Positions 52,341-63,460 of a DNA stretch of 64,000 nt are shown here, one piece after another. Positions within the stretch are counted from its first letter, which is position 1. Every line of letters starts with the position of its first letter. The notes under the pieces are model-generated. The model ran no database searches and was not told where the DNA came from. It worked only from the letters and a program-made list of their open reading frames with translations. The stretch comes from Bin87 sp965243255 (GTDB lineage: Bacteria > Chloroflexota > Dehalococcoidia > Lucifugimonadales > UBA3495): NCBI GenBank assembly GCA_965243255.1, contig CBDEUH010000004.1, positions 2,480,001-2,544,000 of the forward strand, written 5' to 3'. Both the position numbers and the translations under genes were made by a program.

Positions 52341-53351
52341 ATGGGCGTAACTCGCAGCGGGTGGGCGAGGGGAGCCTTGCTGCTGGCGTTCGTCCTGCTG
52401 CTGGCGTGCCAGGGGGCGGAGCCGCTGCCGACGGCGGCGCCGACGGACACGCCGGTTCCCACCATGACGCCGGACATCGTGGCGACGGTGGACGCGCGGA
52501 TGCGCCAGATGATGGACGAGATTGCGACGGTTACGCCGCAGCCAACGACCACGCCCCGGCCGACGGCGACGCCGCAGCCGACGGCGAGTCCGCAGCCGGA
52601 ACCGACGCCGCAGCCGCAGCCGACGCCGCAGCCCACGGCCACGCCCCAGGGTCAGCCGACGCCGCAACCCACGGCGACGCCGCAGCCGACACCGACCGTG
52701 GCGCCGGCGGCGACGCCGACGCCCACCTTAGGGCAGGTGATCGAACGCACCAAGCTGGCCGTGGTTCCCATCGGCTACCACGAGCACCTGGTTGGCTCCG
52801 GGTTTATTTACAAAACGGAGGGGAAAGAGCGGGTTGGCCTCATCACCGCGGCCCACGTCGTGGATCGGCCGGACCTGTGGGCCTTGTGGACGATTTTCCC
52901 CGACGATGAGAAGAGGCGGTTAGAAATCGTCGGCGTCAGGGCCGGCAACGAACTCATCGACGACATCGCAGTGCTGGAGGTGCGCCACCCGGACATCGCG
53001 GCTTTATCCGTGCTGGAGCTAGCGCCGGAAGGCAGCGCCAGCCTGGGCGATTCGGTAACTGTGCTGGGCTATCCCCTGGCTAATGTACTGGGTGATGACT
53101 TAACCATCACGTCCGGCATCATTTCAGCAAAGCAGAACTGCCCGTGGCTGGACGAAGACGACGAGGTGGAGTGCATAAAGACGGACGCCGCAATTAATCG
53201 CGGCAACAGCGGGGGGCCGCTGATCAACCATCGGGGCGAAGTCATCGGGGTAAATGTCCGAAAAGGCAGGGGGCTATTGGTTGAAGGCGTTGGCTACGCC
53301 ATCGCGTCGGAATTTGTGCGACAATGGCTGGCAGACCGGCTGATAGATTAG
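52341..53351 (+). CDS. Trypsin-like lipoprotein serine protease (DegP/HtrA-like)
   Basis: The 336-residue protein begins with a lipoprotein signal (LLLAFVLLLAC, Cys 23) and a long proline/threonine/glutamine linker of tandem TATPQP-type units (about 62-128). The protease domain has AAHVVD (His 172), DDIAVLE (Asp 208) and INRGNSGGPL (Ser 290), so the triad is complete. No PDZ domain is present. It should be anchored outside the cytoplasmic membrane and act in protein quality control. It starts 6 bases after the copper pump and is probably in the same operon. Confidence 0.87.
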   Translation: MGVTRSGWARGALLLAFVLLLACQGAEPLPTAAPTDTPVPTMTPDIVATVDARMRQMMDEIATVTPQPTTTPRPTATPQPTASPQPEPTPQPQPTPQPTATPQGQPTPQPTATPQPTPTVAPAATPTPTLGQVIERTKLAVVPIGYHEHLVGSGFIYKTEGKERVGLITAAHVVDRPDLWALWTIFPDDEKRRLEIVGVRAGNELIDDIAVLEVRHPDIAALSVLELAPEGSASLGDSVTVLGYPLANVLGDDLTITSGIISAKQNCPWLDEDDEVECIKTDAAINRGNSGGPLINHRGEVIGVNVRKGRGLLVEGVGYAIASEFVRQWLADRLID

Positions 53352-53369
53352 AGCGAGGCGGTGAAGGGC

Positions 53370-53603
53370 ATGGCAACGGCGACCGATCCCATCTGCTTGA
53401 TGATGGTGGACATGGACAACCCCAACGGGGGGACCAGCGAATACGACGGGCAGACCTACTACTTCTGCGCGGCCGGCTGTCGCATCGCCTTCGAGCGGGA
53501 CCCGGAGGGCTGGGCGTCGGGACGGAACCGGCCCATTGCGATGGAGGAACCCCAGCCGCAGCCGTTGACCATCGTGCGCCGGCTGTTCAGGCGAGACAAG
53601 TAG
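53370..53603 (+). CDS. YHS-domain metal-binding protein
   Basis: The 77-residue protein (ATG 53370; GTG 53361 possible) has the YHS pattern: TDPICLMMVDMDNP, then YDGQTYYFCAAGCRIAFERDPEGW. Cysteines and aromatic residues form the small metal-binding fold often fused to copper pumps. It follows the protease by 18 bases, as part of the likely copper-stress operon. Confidence 0.8.
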   Translation: MATATDPICLMMVDMDNPNGGTSEYDGQTYYFCAAGCRIAFERDPEGWASGRNRPIAMEEPQPQPLTIVRRLFRRDK

Positions 53604-53608
53604 CCGGC

Positions 53609-56302
<2,694 letters not shown>

Positions 56303-56319
56303 AAGCGAGGGGGGCGGGT

Positions 56320-56727
56320 TCAGTCGGCGGCGGATGCGGCTACTTCAGCGTACCACTCGGGGCCCTCCTGGCCGGGTTCGGGCAGGACGAAACCGCCTTC
56401 CATGGTCCAGGAGGCCGGGTTTTCGGTGATGCGCCCGTCAATCAGGTCGGAGGGCACGTCGGCGATTTCGCCGAAGGCCTGCACCAGGTCGGCCAGGAGC
56501 TGCCGCTTGACGTCCTCGGAGCGGCCGGCCCGGTTGGCGCCGTCCACGTAGTAGGTCGAGCTGAAGTCGGGCTGCTCGGCGTGGGGCGTTTCGAAGAAGG
56601 ACACCGAGACGAAGCTGCGGGGCGCGCCGGTGTTGCCGCAATGGATGTCGGTGAAGGCGCGGGCGATGTCCTGGCGCTGGTCGAAGGTGAGGGCGTCTTT
56701 GGGGGTGAAGCAGCGGTAGTAGGGCAT
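56320..56727 (-). CDS. Tautomerase-superfamily protein (cis-CaaD-like)
   Basis: The 135-residue protein starts Met-Pro (MPYYRCFTPKD), so after Met removal it has the catalytic N-terminal Pro of the tautomerase superfamily. It is about twice the size of 4-oxalocrotonate tautomerase. FVSVSFFETPHAEQPDFSST and LADLVQAFGEIADVP fit the cis-3-chloroacrylic acid dehalogenase-type arrangement. The natural substrate is unknown. It lies directly after secA on the same strand, with a 17-base gap. Confidence 0.8.
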   Translation of the reverse strand: MPYYRCFTPKDALTFDQRQDIARAFTDIHCGNTGAPRSFVSVSFFETPHAEQPDFSSTYYVDGANRAGRSEDVKRQLLADLVQAFGEIADVPSDLIDGRITENPASWTMEGGFVLPEPGQEGPEWYAEVAASAAD

Positions 56728-56759
56728 GGGTTTCGCTCCTTACGGCGGTTTAGACGGGA

Positions 56760-57089
56760 CTAGGTTGCTCGGCGGTCGCGGGCGGATACGACCAGCTCGG
56801 CGGTGGTGCATCCGGTGAGTTCCATCCAGCGGTCCTGGATGGCTTGCATGAGCTGCACGCGGGTTTCCTGCTGGCAGCCGGGGGGTATTTCGCCGCGCAC
56901 CGCGGAGGTGGTGGACAGATGGCCGCCTCGAAAGCCGAAGCCGTGGGGTATCTCAATCCACCGCACGCTTACGTCGTCGGGGTTGCCGCCCAGGATGCCG
57001 GTGCTGATGCGGGCCAGTTCCGAGGCCAGTTCCGGGCGCAGGTCATCGGGAATAATGCCTTCCTGGATGGTGCAGTTGAATGTGATCAT
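56760..57089 (-). CDS. Tautomerase-superfamily protein lacking the N-terminal Pro
   Basis: This 109-residue protein begins MITFNCTIQEGIIPDD, resembling a tautomerase beta-alpha fold (ELASELARISTGILGGNPDDVSVRWIEIP). The residue after Met is Ile, not Pro, and no nearby alternative start restores the Pro. RRAT ends the chain. It is co-directional with the preceding tautomerase gene. It is a diverged or inactive relative, perhaps a heteromeric partner. Confidence 0.65.
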   Translation of the reverse strand: MITFNCTIQEGIIPDDLRPELASELARISTGILGGNPDDVSVRWIEIPHGFGFRGGHLSTTSAVRGEIPPGCQQETRVQLMQAIQDRWMELTGCTTAELVVSARDRRAT

Positions 57090-57203
57090 CGGCGCCTTGC
57101 CGTCTCCCGATGGTGGTAGATTGGCTAAAGGCAGGGTAACATATCGGGCGCGGCGACGGCAAACGTCGCAGCCGAACACAGTAGCCGCCCACCGGTGACG
57201 CCG

Positions 57204-57542
57204 ATGCTCAATCTCACACCTGAAGCCGCCAGCCGCATCTGCATGGAGCAGTGCCGGGCGATGTGCTGTCGGGGGCCGCTCATCCTGCGGCTGGAACCGG
57301 GGGAGGTTGACGGCTTTCGCCGGGCGGCGGCCCGCCTGGGCGTGCCGGCGGAAATCACGCCCGCCGCCGATGACGGGGGCAATGTGCTGTTCCTGGATCA
57401 CCCGGGCGAGCACTGCCCGATGCTGGACCAGGCCACCAATGGGTGCCGGATTTACGACTCGCGGCCGCAGTGCTGTCGGGACTTCCCGCGCAAACCGGAG
57501 CCGGGCTGCGCCATATCGGGGTGGGAGGATGGCGGGGGCTAG
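57204..57542 (+). CDS. YkgJ-type cysteine cluster protein
   Basis: The roughly 112-residue protein has the YkgJ/CxxxCxxCC pattern: CMEQCRAMCCRGPL near residue 15 and CPMLDQATNGCRIYDSRPQCCRDFP in the C-terminal half, eight cysteines or more. These proteins bind iron-sulphur clusters or zinc; function unknown. The start is ATG 57204 or GTG 57195. Its stop overlaps the convergent next gene by 4 bases. Confidence 0.8.
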   Translation: MLNLTPEAASRICMEQCRAMCCRGPLILRLEPGEVDGFRRAAARLGVPAEITPAADDGGNVLFLDHPGEHCPMLDQATNGCRIYDSRPQCCRDFPRKPEPGCAISGWEDGGG

Positions 57543-57940
57543 GGCGCGAAGCTGGAGCGGGCCTGCGCGCCCCAACGTCCAGCGACGCGGGTCATGATCC
57601 ACAGGGAGCGGTAGGTGGCGATGGCTGCGCCGGCCGCATCGCAGCGGGTGAACTGGATCAGCACGTGGACTTTATGCTCCGAGCTGTGCAGCACGTCGGC
57701 CGCATCGAGAATGGTGTGATGCCAGCCGGGGCCGGCGCGCTGGTAAAAATCGCGCAGGTAGGTCGCTTCCAGCTCGCTGCGGTCGTGCCAGATGGCCACG
57801 CCGTCGCCGGAGACGCGCACGTGGGGCAGATGGAGCAGGTCGAGCAGGGCGGTGTCGTCGCGGGCGTTCAACGCGGCCATGAACGCCTCAATCGCTGCCA
57901 CCGCGGCGGCGGCGCTATCGGGCCACTGGGTTGCAGTCAT
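57539..57940 (-). CDS. SnoaL/NTF2-like protein
   Basis: The 133-residue protein has the cone-like NTF2 fold signature: VAAIEAFMAALNARDDTALLDLLHLPHVRVSG at the N-terminus and a beta sheet with HKVHVLIQFTRCDAAG and YRSLWIMTRVAGRWG. It may bind a small hydrophobic ligand or act as an isomerase. No partner is apparent. It is convergent with the YkgJ-type gene. Confidence 0.75.
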   Translation of the reverse strand: MTATQWPDSAAAAVAAIEAFMAALNARDDTALLDLLHLPHVRVSGDGVAIWHDRSELEATYLRDFYQRAGPGWHHTILDAADVLHSSEHKVHVLIQFTRCDAAGAAIATYRSLWIMTRVAGRWGAQARSSFAP

Positions 57941-57979
57941 GGTAAGTCCGTTGTTGATGGGTAGAGAATGCAGGGAGAA

Positions 57980-58618
57980 TCAGTTGCGGTCGAAGATCCA
58001 GCGGGCGACGTCGAACACGAAACCGGGCATAACACCTTCACCGGACAACATAGGCGGCTCGTCCAACCGCTCCGGTTCGTCCTGCTCTGCCCGATAGACG
58101 TACACCCTGCGATTGGCCGGATCTATGAGCCAGCCAAGCAGTGCGCCGTTTTCCAGGTACAGCCGCATCTTGGCCTGGAGGGGGCCAAGGTTATCGGAGG
58201 TTGATCGGATTTCCACCACGAAGTCGGGGCAGAAAGGATGAGCGTCGCCGGCCACATGGGGGTGCGCGTCCCACTTTGCTTGGGAAGTCCACGATGCATC
58301 GGGAACCAGCACGCCGCCGTTGGGCATCCGGAACCCGGCATTGGAGTTTCTGGCTTCCCCACCGTAATCGTCTGTCCAAAACAGCAGCCTGGCGAACGCC
58401 TGACCCTCGTGGTCGTCGCTGGGGTGATGCACTGGCGGCATAGCGATTATTTCTCCATCGGGGCTGAGCTCGAACTGCCATGGGTTTTGACTGTTCTGGT
58501 TGCAGAAGTTGACGAACAACTTTTCCAGCTCTCGACCGGAAACGGAAATGCCCAAGGTCCTGGGATCTATCACCAGGGCATTGTCCTGCCAGATGGGCGT
58601 TTTCGTTGCCATAGTCAT
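57980..58618 (-). CDS. Uma2 family endonuclease-like protein
   Basis: The 212-residue protein matches the Uma2/DUF820 pattern: GEIIAMPPVHHPSDDHEGQ, NAGFRMPNGGVLVPDASWT and FVVEIRSTSDNLGPLQAKMRLYLENG, with the PD-(D/E)XK-like VEI and a following Lys, then YLENGALLGWLIDP. The start is ATG 58618 with GAGGG upstream. Uma2 proteins are abundant in Chloroflexota and cyanobacteria, and their biological role is unclear. Confidence 0.85.
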   Translation of the reverse strand: MTMATKTPIWQDNALVIDPRTLGISVSGRELEKLFVNFCNQNSQNPWQFELSPDGEIIAMPPVHHPSDDHEGQAFARLLFWTDDYGGEARNSNAGFRMPNGGVLVPDASWTSQAKWDAHPHVAGDAHPFCPDFVVEIRSTSDNLGPLQAKMRLYLENGALLGWLIDPANRRVYVYRAEQDEPERLDEPPMLSGEGVMPGFVFDVARWIFDRN

Positions 58619-58799
58619 AAGCGAACCCTCGCGATGTGGACATCGCTGCCAGGCATTGGGCCGGCAGCCCCGGCGTCATTATACCGCCGGCAAACTCAAA
58701 ACGTGGATACGGACCAGCCCCGCCGCAATATACATGCTAGAATCGGGCGCTGACGGGTGCGTAGCCCGTTGTTCAGATGGATTATAGGGGATAAGCAGC

Positions 58800-59567
58800 A
58801 TGACCACCGGCGTATTCCTGGAGCGGCAGGATGCCATCGCCACCCTGGAGATTCGGGGGCGCACCGACCTGAACATGCTGGCGCCGGAGGTGTTTCGTGC
58901 GCTGGCCGAGCAGGTCGAGCAGTGCGGGCAGGACGAGGCCATCCGCGCCATCATCCTGCGGGGCGCCGGCCGGCGGGCCTTTTCGGCCGGGGTTGACCTG
59001 CACGAGATGAAGGACCTGGAACCGCTGACGGCGGAGCGGTTCATCCGCTCGCTGCATGCCGCCGCGCGGGGTCTGCTCAACTCGCCGCTGCCGGTGGTGG
59101 CGGCGATACACGGGCCGTGCCTGGGGGGCGCGTTCGAGCTGGCTCTGGCCTGCGATATCTGCATCGCCGCCGAGGATGCCGTGTTCGGGCTGCCGGAGGT
59201 GCGGGTCGGGTTGCCGTCGGTGATTGAGGCGTCGCTGCTGCCGCCGACGGTGGGACTGGGCCGGGCCCGCCGGCTGCTGCTGACGGGCGAGACCATCGAC
59301 GCCGAGGAGGCGTTGCAAAGCGGCGTGGTTGACCGGGTGGTCCCGAAGGCTGACCTGGAGCAAACCGCCCTGGAGACGGCGCAGACGTTCCTGGGGATGA
59401 GTCGCTACGTCCTGGCCGCGCAGAAGCAAATCGTGTCGGCGTGGCTGGAGATGGGCGAGGAAGCGGCGGCGGAGTACAGCATCAAGACCTTTGCACTGTG
59501 CTTCGCCACGCCGGACCCTCACGAGGCGATGACCGCATTCCTTGAAAAACGGCCGCCGAGATTCTGA
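58800..59567 (+). CDS. Enoyl-CoA hydratase/isomerase (crotonase) family
   Basis: This 255-residue protein has the crotonase oxyanion-hole segments RRAFSAGVDLHEM and HGPCLGGAFELALACD, and the acid-base region FGLPEVRVGLPS with one Glu conserved. It binds CoA thioesters; it could be a hydratase or an isomerase in beta-oxidation. It is followed 19 bases later by two nitroreductase-like genes on the same strand. Confidence 0.85.
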   Translation: MTTGVFLERQDAIATLEIRGRTDLNMLAPEVFRALAEQVEQCGQDEAIRAIILRGAGRRAFSAGVDLHEMKDLEPLTAERFIRSLHAAARGLLNSPLPVVAAIHGPCLGGAFELALACDICIAAEDAVFGLPEVRVGLPSVIEASLLPPTVGLGRARRLLLTGETIDAEEALQSGVVDRVVPKADLEQTALETAQTFLGMSRYVLAAQKQIVSAWLEMGEEAAAEYSIKTFALCFATPDPHEAMTAFLEKRPPRF

Positions 59568-59586
59568 CAAGCCGGAGGTACATAAG

Positions 59587-60228
59587 ATGCCCGAGGGAAC
59601 CGAACTGTTTCACATCATGCGCACCACCCGGGCCATGCGTCGGCTCAAGCCCGATCCGGTGCCCGACGAGCTGATTCACCAGATCCTGCAGGCCGGCCAG
59701 TGGGCGGCCAACGGCGGAGCCAACCAGCGCTGGCGCTTCCTGGTCGTCAAGGACCGGAGCATCAAGGAGCAGGTGCAGGAGTGGTACCAGAAAGCCTTTG
59801 ACGAGGTGGTCGGCCCACGCTACCGGGGCAGCGAGCCGCCGCCCGGATCCAGTCCCGGCCGCTACCGTCGCCAGCACGACGCCGTGGAGTATCTCACCGA
59901 GCACTACCACGAGGCGCCGGTGTGGATTGTGGCCTGCCAGGACGACGGAGCGGAGACGCCGACGCGCTCGGCGGGGGCATCCATCTATCCGGCGGTGCAG
60001 AATATGCTGCTGGCCGCCCGCGCCCTAGGCCTGGGGGCGACGCTGACCAGCCGGCACCTGCGGCACGAAAAAGAGGTTGAGGAGATATTGGGATTGCCGT
60101 CCGGCGTCCATTCCTACGCCATCCTGCCCATCGGCTACCCCATGGGCAACTTCGGCCCCGTCCGTCGCGGCCCGCTGTCCGACGTGGTGTACCAGGACAG
60201 GTGGGGCGAGCCGTACATCGCCGACTGA
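59587..60228 (+). CDS. Nitroreductase family protein
   Basis: ATG 59587 has GGAGG 13 bases upstream. The 213-residue protein starts MRTTRAMRRLKPDPVPDELIHQIL and ends GVHSYAILPIGYPMGNFGPVRR. This is an FMN nitroreductase pattern with QWAANGGANQRWRFLVV. It probably reduces nitro-compounds or quinones with NAD(P)H. It is 55 bases upstream of a second nitroreductase. Confidence 0.85.
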   Translation: MPEGTELFHIMRTTRAMRRLKPDPVPDELIHQILQAGQWAANGGANQRWRFLVVKDRSIKEQVQEWYQKAFDEVVGPRYRGSEPPPGSSPGRYRRQHDAVEYLTEHYHEAPVWIVACQDDGAETPTRSAGASIYPAVQNMLLAARALGLGATLTSRHLRHEKEVEEILGLPSGVHSYAILPIGYPMGNFGPVRRGPLSDVVYQDRWGEPYIAD

Positions 60229-60235
60229 GGAATCA

Positions 60236-60270
60236 TCAGAATCAGGATTCACAGGATTGCCGGATTTTCG
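60236..60270 (+). repeat. Partial copy of a dispersed inverted-repeat family
   Basis: ATCAGAATCAGGATTCACAG and following bases share the terminal sequence of the element at 60811-60900. It sits between the two nitroreductase genes. Confidence 0.5.
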
Positions 60271-60283
60271 GGAGGTTATAACC

Positions 60284-60808
60284 ATGGACGTATTCCAGTG
60301 CATTCGCCGACGGCGCACTATCCGAGATTTCAAGCCCGACCCGGTGCCGGACGACGTGCTGCACCGGATCTTGCAGGCGGCGCGCTGGGCGCCCAGCTCC
60401 AGCAACACGCAGCCGTGGCACTTCATCGTCGTGCGCAACCCGGACACCATCGCCGAGCTGGGGCGCATCTGCACTCAGGGGACGTTCATCGGGAGTGCGC
60501 CGCTGGCCATCGCCGTAATGATGGGGGAGACGCGCCGTCCGCAACTGGACGCCGGCCGCGCGTTGCAGCAGATGGAGCTGGTGGCCTGGTCGGAGGGCCT
60601 GGGGACGTGCTTCGTAGGCATCCGCGGCGAGCAGCAGGATGCGGTCAAGACGCTGCTGGGCATCCCCGAGGATATGGAGTTGATCACGGTGCTGCCGTTT
60701 GGCTACCGCATCATGCGTCCGGCGGGCACCGGCACGCCGCGCAAGCCGATGGCGGAGATAACGCACGGCGAGCGGTTTGGGGAGGCGTTGGGGTTTGGCG
60801 ATGCCTGA
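60284..60808 (+). CDS. Nitroreductase family protein
   Basis: The 174-residue protein begins MDVFQCIRRRRTIRDFKPDPVPDDVLHRIL and includes ARWAPSSSNTQPWHFIVV and VLPFGYRIM, the FMN-binding and dimer landmarks of the family. It is a short-form nitroreductase. GGAGG lies 8 bases upstream. Being next to a second family member, it may share a substrate; neither substrate is known. Confidence 0.87.
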   Translation: MDVFQCIRRRRTIRDFKPDPVPDDVLHRILQAARWAPSSSNTQPWHFIVVRNPDTIAELGRICTQGTFIGSAPLAIAVMMGETRRPQLDAGRALQQMELVAWSEGLGTCFVGIRGEQQDAVKTLLGIPEDMELITVLPFGYRIMRPAGTGTPRKPMAEITHGERFGEALGFGDA

Positions 60809-60810
60809 CC

Positions 60811-60900
60811 GTCAGAATCAGGATTTCCGGTATTTGAGGATTAGCAGGATTGGAAACCACATCCTGAAAATCTCGTAATCCGGCGAATCCTGATTCTGAC
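60811..60900. mobile_element. 90-base miniature inverted-repeat element
   Basis: The ends GTCAGAATCAGGATT (60811-60825) and AATCCTGATTCTGAC (60886-60900) are perfect 15-base inverted repeats. Inner parts also pair partially. It carries no gene. Related ends lie at 60236, so it resembles a small non-autonomous repeat family between genes; no transposase is in the window. Confidence 0.65.
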
Positions 60901-60943
60901 AAAACGTTTTGCTTATTCGGGGTCTTTAGGAGGAGGTCAGTCC

Positions 60944-61843
60944 ATGCCCGAATTTTACCTTGGCATTGACGTTGGGTATTCCAAACCTTATGCCACAACC
61001 GGGTTGTGTCTCATTACCTTGGACCAAGACCGCTTATGGTGGGAATGTAGGAACGCCACCACCGATGAATGCGAACGTACAGATGACTTACGTGCGCTTA
61101 TCCCCTACAACGCAGTTTTGCGCGGGGTCGGCATAGATGGCCCGCTTTGCCGTGGGTTAGGGCCGGTCAACCATTACCGGGCCGCCGAAGCCATGCTTAA
61201 CCATGCGGGGATACGAGAACGTTGCAATCCTAGCCCAGCCAATTCTGGTAGTGGCCCGAGCCTCCACGACCATGCGACTACGCTGGCTAGATTGTTTCTA
61301 GCCCTCCAGTCTGAAAAGCATTGTAATATAGCCAGGGCCGACGACGAGCGTTATACCATTCATCAATCGTGTATCGTGGAGGCATTCCCGGACGCCTTTT
61401 TGGCTTTTCTGCTCCCCTTGAATGAGATTCAGGCTGGAATCTCACGAGGCGAAAGGTCTGACCAATACTGGGAAGTGGCGGTCGCGAACGGCTACCTGCA
61501 AGCACTCATCAGGCGTCTGGAACGCGGAGTTCACTTTGACCCCCTCGGATCCATCCGGAACCACGACCGTCGCGCGGCTTTCATTTGCGCTCTGTCGGCC
61601 ATGTGTGTAGCCAGAAACAAATATGTCGCTGTAGGGGCACCAGGGAGCGGAGACATCATCTTGCCGCCACGTTCGGTTTGGGGGGCCGATGCCGCAGCGC
61701 ATGGTAGTTGGGCAGAGCCGATTCTCGGCGCGAACAGGAACGCGGTAATTGATGACAATAAGCGGCGAGGCCAGCCCCACAATTTCAACCAAGCAAGAGT
61801 TATTAGCAACGGCCAACCATGGATTCCAGAACAGCGGAGATAA
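60944..61843 (+). CDS. DUF429-like RNase H-fold protein
   Basis: The 299-residue protein has an N-terminal RNase H-like strand pattern: FYLGIDVGYSKPYATTGLCLI and then GVGIDGPL, as in DUF429 proteins. The middle contains EAFPDAFLAFL. The last part (AAFICALSAMCVARNKYVAVG) resembles the family C-terminal strand. DUF429 proteins are predicted nucleases with unknown target. It is a single-gene unit right after the inverted-repeat element. Confidence 0.7.
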   Translation: MPEFYLGIDVGYSKPYATTGLCLITLDQDRLWWECRNATTDECERTDDLRALIPYNAVLRGVGIDGPLCRGLGPVNHYRAAEAMLNHAGIRERCNPSPANSGSGPSLHDHATTLARLFLALQSEKHCNIARADDERYTIHQSCIVEAFPDAFLAFLLPLNEIQAGISRGERSDQYWEVAVANGYLQALIRRLERGVHFDPLGSIRNHDRRAAFICALSAMCVARNKYVAVGAPGSGDIILPPRSVWGADAAAHGSWAEPILGANRNAVIDDNKRRGQPHNFNQARVISNGQPWIPEQRR

Positions 61844-61847
61844 GGGT

Positions 61848-62696
61848 TTACCGCCCCTTAAACTCCGGCGCCCGCTTCTCCAAAAACGCCCGCCGCGCCT
61901 CGTGGGCGTCTTCGGAGCCGCTGAGGATGCCGCCGGCGTTTGAGGTTAGCGTCATGGTGGTTTCCAGGGTGCTGTCCAGGGCGGCGCGCATGATGCGCTT
62001 GCTGATCCACTGCACCATGGGCGGCGTGCGGATGATGCGGTCGCACAGGTCGCGGGTGGCCTGCTCCAATTCCTCGGAGGGAACCAGGTAGTTGAGCAGG
62101 CCCCACTCGTACGCGCGCTGGGCGTCCAGGTGGCCGGTGTAGGCGAACTCCAGGGCGCGGCCCAAACCCACCATCTTGGGCAGGTAGTAGCTGCCGCCGT
62201 TCTCCATAATCTGGCCCAGTTGCTGGTAGCCGATGAAGCGGGTGTTCTCGCAGCCCAGGCGGATGTCGCAGTGCAGCGCCATGTCCATGCCGGAACCGAC
62301 GGCGGGGCCGTTGACCATGGCGATGGTGGGCTTGCGGACTTGGGAGATGTCCCGGTGCAGCTTGGTGAAGCCGTGGTAGAAGTGCTCGCGGGCCGCGTCA
62401 GGGCCGGGCTGGGTGCCCCGGTTGCCGATGAAATTCTCGCCGGTTACGGACGGGTCGTTGTCGCGACGCATATCCGCGCCGGAGCAGAAGCCGCGGCCCA
62501 TGCCGGTGAGCACGATAACTCGCACGTTGGGGTCGTCGTCGCCGGCCCGCATGTACTCACCGACCTTGGCCACGGTGCCGTTCTCCTCGGAGGAGCCGAT
62601 GAGGGCGTTCATCCGCTCGGGACGGTTGAACTTGATCCAGAGGATTCCCGAATCCTCGGGTTCGTAGAGCAGGTAGGGCACCAGGTTGGGCGGCAT
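61848..62696 (-). CDS. Enoyl-CoA hydratase/isomerase (crotonase) family
   Basis: ATG 62696 has GAGGAGA 6 bases upstream. The 282-residue protein has GRGFCSGADMRRD and NGPAVGSGMDMALHCD, the oxyanion-hole loops, and a C-terminal AHEARRAFLEKRAPEFKGR typical of the family. It starts 11 bases after the SDR stop on the same strand, so it is second in an operon. Beta-oxidation-like hydration is likely, with the SDR acting on the hydroxyacyl product. Confidence 0.88.
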   Translation of the reverse strand: MPPNLVPYLLYEPEDSGILWIKFNRPERMNALIGSSEENGTVAKVGEYMRAGDDDPNVRVIVLTGMGRGFCSGADMRRDNDPSVTGENFIGNRGTQPGPDAAREHFYHGFTKLHRDISQVRKPTIAMVNGPAVGSGMDMALHCDIRLGCENTRFIGYQQLGQIMENGGSYYLPKMVGLGRALEFAYTGHLDAQRAYEWGLLNYLVPSEELEQATRDLCDRIIRTPPMVQWISKRIMRAALDSTLETTMTLTSNAGGILSGSEDAHEARRAFLEKRAPEFKGR

Positions 62697-62707
62697 GGGT
62701 TTCTCCT

Positions 62708-63460
62708 CTATTGCGCGGTGCGGCCGCCGTCGATGACGACCTCGGAGCCGGTGACGAAGGACGACTCGTCGCTGGCGAGGTAGAGCACTCCGTAGGCGAT
62801 TTCTATGGGTTGGCCGACGCGTCCCAGAGGAACGCGACCCACTTGGGCGGCGACCCTGACCTCGTCCTCGGGCGTCGTGCCGAGCATGGGGGTTTGCACC
62901 GGGCCGGGATGCACGGAGTTGCAGCGGATGCCTGCGGCGGCGTACTGGACGGCGGTGGACTTGGTGAACAGGCGCACGGCTCCCTTGCTGGCGGCGTAGG
63001 CTCCCGAGGTGCCGGGAGCCGGCGCGATGCCGGCGCCGGAAGATATGTTGACGATGGAGCCGCCGCCGGCCTCCCGCATCGCGGGTATCACCTCCCGGAT
63101 GCCCAGGAACACGCCCTTGACGTTGATGTCCATGGTGCGGTCCCACTGTACTGCGGTCAGGTCTTCGATGCCGCCCCTGGTGGAGATGCCGGCGTTGTTG
63201 ACCAGGATGTCCAGCTTGCCGAACCGAGATACCGCGGCTGCAACGGCGTTGTGCCAGTCGTCCTCGTTGGTAACGTCCAGGTGGACGAAGAGGCATTCGG
63301 CGCCGGTCTCGTTGATGGCGGCTTCGGTCTGGCGGCCTTCGGCATCCAGCACGTCGCCGATGACGACCTTCGCGCCCTCGCGGGCAAACAGCCGGGCCTC
63401 CTCGGCGCCCATGCCGCGCGCGCCGCCGCTAATCAGGGCTACCTTGTTCTGCAGCCGCAT
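62708..63460 (-). CDS. Short-chain dehydrogenase/reductase
   Basis: ATG 63460 with AGGAGG 8 bases upstream is chosen over a longer in-frame ATG 63499. The 250-residue protein has SGGARGMGAEEARLFAREGAKV (cofactor-binding Gly motif), NNAGIS, and YAASKGAVRLF with the catalytic Tyr and Lys. VIDGGRTAQ ends the chain. It oxidises or reduces a hydroxy or keto substrate. The start overlaps the upstream Uma2 gene by 32 bases. Confidence 0.9.
   Translation of the reverse strand: MRLQNKVALISGGARGMGAEEARLFAREGAKVVIGDVLDAEGRQTEAAINETGAECLFVHLDVTNEDDWHNAVAAAVSRFGKLDILVNNAGISTRGGIEDLTAVQWDRTMDINVKGVFLGIREVIPAMREAGGGSIVNISSGAGIAPAPGTSGAYAASKGAVRLFTKSTAVQYAAAGIRCNSVHPGPVQTPMLGTTPEDEVRVAAQVGRVPLGRVGQPIEIAYGVLYLASDESSFVTGSEVVIDGGRTAQ

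Noticed and set aside
50044..52341. Minus-strand 765-codon frame
   Set aside because: Complement of the copper pump; no domain, Arg/His-rich.
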